64,000 nucleotides of DNA from positions 1,178,001 through 1,242,000 of the forward strand of contig NZ_CP136624.1 in the NCBI RefSeq assembly GCF_032917945.1. Direction: 5' to 3'. Position 1 is the stretch's first letter. Every line of letters begins with the position of its first letter. The stretch is from Bradyrhizobium sp. sBnM-33. GTDB lineage: Bacteria > Pseudomonadota > Alphaproteobacteria > Rhizobiales > Xanthobacteraceae. Shown here piece by piece: positions 63,219 through 64,000 of this stretch. Below the pieces are notes generated by a model that was given only the letters and a program-made list of their open reading frames with translations, was not told the origin of the DNA and ran no database searches. The position numbers and the translations under genes are program-made.

Positions 63219-64000
63219 GTGCATCACCTCCCGAACCAGGCTGCCCGGCGCCTCGGCCCGAGTGCCGCCGCCATCTGGCCGCCGCTACGCCGCTTCATCG
63301 CGCGCGAACATCGGCTCGGCCGCTTCATGGCGCGGCGCCGCTCAACTTCAGCCCTTTACGAATTCCTCCGCTTCGGCGTGAAGCAGGCCTGGGCCTGCTT
63401 GTTCGGCGGCATCGCGATTTTCCTGATGGTCGCAACCTGGCTCTTTTATCCGGCGAGCGCGCCGCTTGCCCGCTACGACTTTCTGTTTCTCTGCATGATC
63501 GCCGTTCAGGTCGCCCTCTTCGCGGGCCGGCTGGAGACATCGGACGAAGCGAAGGTGATCCTGATCTATCATTTCGTCGGCACCGTGATGGAGATATTCA
63601 AGACGCAGGTCGGCTCCTGGATTTACCCGGAGCCGAATTTCTTCCGGATCGGCGGCGTGCCGCTATTCTCCGGCTTCATGTATGCCTGCATAGGCAGCTA
63701 TCTCTGCCGTGCGTGGCGCCTGTTCGATTTCGAGTTCTCCGATCACCCCCGGCGCCTCGGCCTCATCGTGCTCAGCGTCGCGATCTACGTCAACTTCTTC
63801 AGCCATCACTACATGGTCGATCTGCGCTGGATCCTGTTCGCATGGGCGGGCTGGATCTTCTTCGGCACCCGCGTGTATTTCAGGATCTGGCACGACCATC
63901 GTTCGATGCCGCTGTTGCTCGGGCTCGTGCTGGTGTCGCTCTTCATCTGGTTCTCGGAAAACATCGGCACGTTCACCAGGATCTGGCTCTATCCGTCACA
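63219..64000 (+). CDS. DUF817 integral membrane protein (partial)
   Basis: The reading frame is open to the window edge, giving 260 residues if the GTG at 63219 starts it, or 224 from the ATG at 63327. It shows RFGVKQAWACLFGGIAIFLM near the start, FKTQVGSWIYPEPNFFRIGG and YVNFFSHHYMVDLRWILFAW, the DUF817 pattern with seven or so helices and several conserved His/Asp/Glu. DUF817 function is unknown. The 3' end lies outside the window. Confidence 0.82.
   Translation, partial: MHHLPNQAARRLGPSAAAIWPPLRRFIAREHRLGRFMARRRSTSALYEFLRFGVKQAWACLFGGIAIFLMVATWLFYPASAPLARYDFLFLCMIAVQVALFAGRLETSDEAKVILIYHFVGTVMEIFKTQVGSWIYPEPNFFRIGGVPLFSGFMYACIGSYLCRAWRLFDFEFSDHPRRLGLIVLSVAIYVNFFSHHYMVDLRWILFAWAGWIFFGTRVYFRIWHDHRSMPLLLGLVLVSLFIWFSENIGTFTRIWLYPS

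Overview
The window reads as a chromosomal segment of a Bradyrhizobium-like alphaproteobacterium (Nitrobacteraceae). This rests on uniformly high GC, the dnaG-rpoD pair, an Irr-type iron box, a tRNA-His with A73 and no encoded G-1, a trxB/Lrp/LysR neighbourhood, phasins, a dimeric-type chlorite dismutase like that of Nitrobacter, and several families of palindromic intergenic repeats. Both strands carry genes and most is core-like or metabolic. One intact IS1182-type element (about 14783-16283) is the only mobile element seen. There is no phage, plasmid or CRISPR locus.

Layout. 1-2070: small hypothetical proteins (DUF2934, DUF3072, a chain of three overlapping small ORFs, a membrane protein). 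2128-6381: AsmA-like protein, the two subunits of a 3-oxoacid CoA-transferase and a GNAT acetyltransferase. 6551-9570: ferric-iron ABC permease and periplasmic binding protein under an Irr-like box. 9633-12351: threonine/serine dehydratase divergent from a probably leaderless ArsR regulator, then a cNMP-binding protein and a metallophosphoesterase. 12915-16789: secreted barrel protein, secreted alpha/beta hydrolase, IS element, a truncated TctC remnant and a small ABM-fold protein. 16998-19962: complete tctCBA carboxylate transporter. 20261-25578: glutathione S-transferase, a large PAS histidine kinase with a damaged ATP-lid motif, and two phasins. 25806-28422: tRNA-His, a Cys-rich secreted protein, a small membrane protein, an orphan ParA and two divergent single-span microproteins. 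28472-33111: DapA-family lyase with an attenuator-like leader, LysR, trxB, Lrp and DoxX. 33634-43141: greA, carB, an odd tRNA-Cys-like gene, methyltransferase, dps, a frameshifted cupin gene, thioesterase, carA and yqeY. 43234-49471: Rieske-FAD reductase, acyl-CoA synthetase, MarR, NTF2-like and membrane proteins, then two SRPBCC proteins behind a frameshifted ArsR. 49592-55711: LVIVD-repeat protein and partner, LysE exporter, N-formylglutamate amidohydrolase, two transglutaminase-like proteins and a gamma-glutamylcyclotransferase. 55871-61141: chlorite dismutase, dnaG, rpoD. 61417-64000: small basic protein, 14-TM MFS transporter and a DUF817 membrane protein cut by the window end.

No clearly new multi-gene defence or biosynthetic system was found. 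The points most worth a second look are: the DnaG zinc module with all four metal ligands replaced; the histidine kinase lacking its G2 glycines; the tRNA-Cys-like gene with an anticodon arm that cannot form a 5-bp stem with a 7-nt loop; two fresh-looking frameshifts (a 14-bp tandem duplication in a cupin gene and a 1-nt loss in an ArsR gene); terminator-like hairpins in the leaders of carB and the dapA-like gene; the Irr box; and the leaderless ArsR promoter with an embedded operator.
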